From Drosophila persimilis (lineage: Eukaryota; Arthropoda; Insecta; Diptera; Drosophilidae): a stretch of 64,000 nucleotides of DNA. The stretch spans positions 124,001 through 188,000 of the forward strand of contig NW_020825352.1 in assembly GCF_003286085.1 (NCBI RefSeq). Direction: 5' to 3'. Position 1 is the stretch's first letter; every line of letters starts with the position of its first letter. The notes under the pieces are model-generated. The model saw only the letters and a program-made list of their open reading frames with translations, ran no database searches and had not been told where the DNA came from. The translations under genes and the position numbers were made by a program. Shown in pieces: positions 60,500 through 64,000 of this stretch.

Positions 60500-62032
60500 A
60501 TGGATACACATATGGAGGCAGAAGCTGCCGCTACAATGGCAATGAATGTGCAACAAGAGATTGGTGAGGAAATATCGAGGTGCATTCGGAACTTTAAAAA
60601 AGATCCCCAAGAACGAAAGCAAACGGCCTCTTATTTTCAAGCCAAAATATCAGCACTCGAAAATGCGTGGAATCGCTACAACAAAAACGACTCCAAACTT
60701 CGCGATACAGACAAAACAGATGAATACGTAAAATTCCGTGAAGACGTACGTACAACCTGTAAGCAACACATTACGATCTTTACCGAATGCCTGGATAAGC
60801 TATCACAGACTACTAGTGCTCGTGGGGAACGTCAAATCGTCTTTAAAGAAAAGCATGAGAATCCTCCAGTAGATCCCAAAGAAAGCGGTCTGATCCAGCA
60901 GCCCTCAAAGGATTACAGCAAACTGCTTTCACTATGTCGCCGACAAAAGGCCATAGAGTCCGTTAAACGCAATCTAGAACAACTTTCAGAGGCGGATGGA
61001 CGCACATCAAATGATTTGATAAAATCACTATGGACTCAAGCACAGGAAGTCCACTTCACAATTCATGAGGAATATGAGGACCCAGTGGAAGGAGGGTATG
61101 ACATGGAATCCTACCTAACACTGGAAAGTAAGGTCCAAAGAGCATTGGCAAAATCAGCCACACCAAACACGGATAACGCGTATCTTCCACGCATCAGCAT
61201 CCCAAAGTTTGATGGGGATCTATTAAAATGGACCCAGTTCTTCGATCTGTTCTCATGCATGGTGCATGAGACCAACATGCCTACGGTGAAAAAGATGTGG
61301 TATCTTAAAACCACCGTTACCGGCGAGGCAGAAAGATTGATTCGACATATCGATCTAAAGGAAGAAAATTATGAAGCCGCTTGGGAAATACTAGTTGACG
61401 CATACAACAATCCCAGAGATGTTTCGAACACGGTACTGAACCGCTTCCTCAATCACCAAACAATTAATGACGATCCAAAGTCATTAAAAGAATTATATAT
61501 AACAACCATAGAATCCCTTGCATCACTAAAGGGATTGGGCATCAATATATCTACATGGGATCCGATATTGATTGCCATTATCAGAAACAAACTGGATGTA
61601 ACAAATAAGGCCTTGTATGAGCAATCATTGGGAAGCTCAAAGAACATTCAGGCGCTGGATACGATGCTTCAGTTCTTGGAGCAAAGAATTCGGGTTCTAG
61701 GAACCAGTAAGAAGCCACCAGCATCAAGGAAAGAGCCAAAAGGCACGACATGTGCATCAGCAAACACAGGGAGAACGCGAGCACCCTTATGCACATTCTG
61801 CAAAAAAGCAAGCCATTGGTTCTACGGATGCGAAGAATTTCGCTCCAAATCTCCATCAGAACGACTAAATTGGGTACAAAAACAAAAAATGTGCGTTAAT
61901 TGTTTTAGAACAAATCACAAAACAATCGCATGCCCTGGTCGAAACTGCTTCAAGTGTGACAAGAAGCACAACACGATGCTACATTTGGAAACATTTGGAA
62001 TCAAGAGGCCCGACGGTTGGTGCAGCAAGTAA
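60500..62032 (+). CDS. gag-pol: BEL/Pao Gag region of Gag-Pol (510 aa before frameshift)
   Basis: It is collinear with the intact frame at 27715-25201: Pao-type Gag, then Cys/His knuckles near residues 425-490. It loses one residue (VES to ES) at about 60955. The frame is lost near 61990, where a nine-base ACATTTGGA repeat replaces about 20 bases present in the other copy, giving an early stop at 62032. Confidence 0.82.
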   Translation: MDTHMEAEAAATMAMNVQQEIGEEISRCIRNFKKDPQERKQTASYFQAKISALENAWNRYNKNDSKLRDTDKTDEYVKFREDVRTTCKQHITIFTECLDKLSQTTSARGERQIVFKEKHENPPVDPKESGLIQQPSKDYSKLLSLCRRQKAIESVKRNLEQLSEADGRTSNDLIKSLWTQAQEVHFTIHEEYEDPVEGGYDMESYLTLESKVQRALAKSATPNTDNAYLPRISIPKFDGDLLKWTQFFDLFSCMVHETNMPTVKKMWYLKTTVTGEAERLIRHIDLKEENYEAAWEILVDAYNNPRDVSNTVLNRFLNHQTINDDPKSLKELYITTIESLASLKGLGINISTWDPILIAIIRNKLDVTNKALYEQSLGSSKNIQALDTMLQFLEQRIRVLGTSKKPPASRKEPKGTTCASANTGRTRAPLCTFCKKASHWFYGCEEFRSKSPSERLNWVQKQKMCVNCFRTNHKTIACPGRNCFKCDKKHNTMLHLETFGIKRPDGWCSK

Positions 62033-64000
62033 CAATAGTTACAATCTTTTGGCCACAGCAAAGGTGGCAGTAGAAGCCAACAACGGGCAGGTTGCTAATT
62101 TCAGAGCACTGCTAGATTCAGGATCACAGATAAACTTGATCTCTGAACGAATGGCATCAATGTTGTCACTCAAACTAAAAGACACAACATTACGGATCGA
62201 AGGAATTGGAGGTCAATCAAAGACCAGCAGAGCACGAGTGGTCTCATGTGCTCATGAAATCCCTTCACAATGGTTTTACGCAAAGAATTGAAGCTTTCGT
62301 ATTACCACAGATAATAGCTGATCAACCAGCTCAGGCACTCGATTCAGATAGCTTAAACATACCAAGCAAGATCTCACTGGCAGATCCAAACTTCCATAAG
62401 CCAGGCAAAATCGACATGCTAATCGGAGCCGAGCATTACTACTCGCTGCTGCTACCAAATCAACAGCAGCTAAGGACAGGAGGCCCGTTGCTACAAAACA
62501 CGAAACTGGGATGGATTGTGGCAGGAAAAGTCAAATCTGCCCACAACTCCTCACCCATTTGTGCCACGGGAGTAAACGAGCTCATGGAAAGATTCTGGAC
62601 TCTGGACAATCTAGAGACGGAAGACAAACCACGCACTCCAGTGGAAGCACGGTGTGAAGCTCATTTTATAGAAAATCTTCAGACAGCTTCAGACGGCCGT
62701 TTTATTGTAAAGCTCCCATTTTCCGAACACCCTTCAGCCCTGGGGGAGTCTTTGGAAACCGCAACAAAAAGATTCCTAGCGCTGGAGCGGCGAAGCTCAA
62801 CAGAAACTTGGAAGAGTTATGTGGACTTCATGGAAGAGTATGAACGACTAGGACATATGAAGATTGTCCCAGCATCAAGAGTTCCCAAAAGGCACTACTT
62901 CATTCCACATCATTGTGTACTCAAACCTGAGAGCACCACCACAAAGCTTCGGGTAGTATTCGATGCATCATGCAAGTCAACAAGCGGGAAATCCTTGAAC
63001 GACATTCTGCAGGCTGGACCCACTGTTCAGAGCGAACTTATGTCCATTCTGCTACGATTTCGAATTCATAAGTACGTATTCACAGCGGACATAGAAAAGA
63101 TGTACCGGCAAGTGTGGATGAATCCGGAGGATCAATTCCATCAGATGATAGTCTGGAGAAACAATCCATCCTGAAAACAGTAACGTATGGAACAACAGCT
63201 GCTCCTTTCCTAGCAACGAAATGTCTGGATCATTTGGCAATACAATACAAAGACAGACTACCAGTAGGATCAACAACATTAAAAACAGATTTCTATGTTG
63301 ACGACTGTCTAACTGGAGCAAACACGATTCCAGAAGCAATTCATGTTCGACAAGAACTAAATAAGATATTGCTACCGTCCGGTTTCAAATTGCGCAAGTG
63401 GTGCTCCAACAATGAGCAACTTCTCCAAGAAATCCCAAAGAGGATATTGTAACCGATGTAAAACTAGGAGAGACACTAGAGCACTACAGCGTGAAAACTC
63501 TGGGTCTCATCTGGATGCCGAAGAAGGATACATTGTGTGGACGAACACAGAAAAGCCAGGCTACACGCATCACCAAACGGGTGGTATGTTCCGAACTGGC
63601 CCAAATCATTGACCCACTAGGACTCTTTGCACCGGTGGTAGTAAAGGCAAAATCTTCATGCAACAACTTTGGGAGCTCAAACTGGATTGGGATGACGAAT
63701 TACCATTACAACACCAAATCGAATGGAGAGAATACCGGGACGACTTACAAACATTGAACAAAATGCAAATTCCCCGGCATATCTACGATGGTTAAATTCC
63801 AGTTACCCAAGAACTCCATACGTTTGTAGATGCATCAGAGCGAGCATATGGCGCAGCTGTATATGTACGCGCTACATACAAAAACAACCAAGTGTCAGTA
63901 AGACTGCTCTGTTCGAAATCACGTGTGGCGCCGACAGCCAAACAATCGCTACCACGGTTAGAACTTTATGCTGCAGTCCTCGGTGCCGAGCTCACAAACC
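61956..64000 (+). pseudogene. pol: BEL/Pao Pol region (protease, RT, RNase H start) in several frames
   Basis: The protease LLDSGSQINLI lies in frame 61956-62291. A six-for-three-base change near 62242 moves the frame to 62206-63174, which holds the protease end and RT start (RVVFDAS, FTADIEKMYRQV). A deletion near 63165 shifts to 63114-63452 (YGTTAAPFLA, FYVDDCLTGA with the RT active site YVDD intact). A further shift near 63448 gives the frame with LGLIWMPKKD and IDPLGLFAPV. RNase H-like sequence (TFVDASERAYGAAVY) begins near 63820. The window ends inside pol. Confidence 0.82.

Larger units (their letters stand above)
59505..64000 (+). mobile_element. BEL/Pao element, plus strand, 5' part (runs off window)
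   Basis: LTR 59505-60084, primer site, leader and Gag-Pol follow in order. It is inserted in the protease of the second RING-Gag element. It is nearly identical to the minus-strand copy at 25201-28711 where they overlap, and extends beyond it into RT and RNase H, but its ORF is broken in at least four places. Confidence 0.88.

Overview
The window reads as repeat-dense heterochromatin of a Drosophila-like fly. I see no ordinary host gene, rRNA, tRNA, CRISPR or bacterial feature. Almost every base can be assigned to a transposable element, most of them nested in or fused to one another. The element types (a gag-only, HeT-A-like telomeric retrotransposon; a long-LTR Ulysses/Osvaldo-like Ty3 element; DINE-1/mini-me Helentron-type elements; BEL/Pao, gypsy, mdg1/412-type and LOA-type elements) point to Drosophila, perhaps the virilis/repleta side. 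The species call is inference, because no database search was possible.

Region 1 (1-15078) is a head-to-tail array, all on the minus strand, of a gag-only non-LTR element. Copy 2 (about 1817-6666) has an intact 1039-residue Gag and a 1.67 kb 3' UTR and no reverse transcriptase, like HeT-A. Two junctions (about 1702-1721 and 10101-10117) show an oligo(A) tail of one copy joined to the same 5' end of the next, as in Drosophila telomere arrays. One junction carries an extra 85-bp copy of the neighbour's 3' end (a HeT-A 'Tag'). Copies 3-6 are frameshifted and chimeric. On the opposite (+) strand the 3' UTR holds regularly spaced GT-AG mini-introns.

Region 2 (15079-25200) is a full LTR element with 2.3 kb LTRs, a tRNA-Lys primer site, a Gag that starts with a RING-H2 finger, and an intact Pol. 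It has no target-site duplication, and its flanks belong to two unrelated elements.

Region 3 (25201-44036) is a nested set. A DINE-type element carries a BEL/Pao element at a GTCAT site, and parts of two tandem units of this composite are present. The first unit was later hit by an mdg1/412-type element (target duplication TCTT), which is now a tandem LTR-body-LTR-body-LTR structure. Its second body is itself interrupted by another DINE. The second unit still shows the empty mdg1/412-type site.

Region 4 (44037-51850) holds an unassigned LTR-like segment, then a decayed gypsy element on the minus strand (catalytic mutation, frameshift and stops in Pol, DINE in gag), then the LTR of the next element. 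Region 5 (51851-64000) is a second, diverged RING-Gag LTR element. It is interrupted in gag by an inactive LOA-type non-LTR element and in the protease by a BEL/Pao element (plus strand) that runs off the window.

The features most worth following up are the antisense intron series in the telomere-type element, the RING-Gag architecture in two families, and the DINE::BEL tandem unit.
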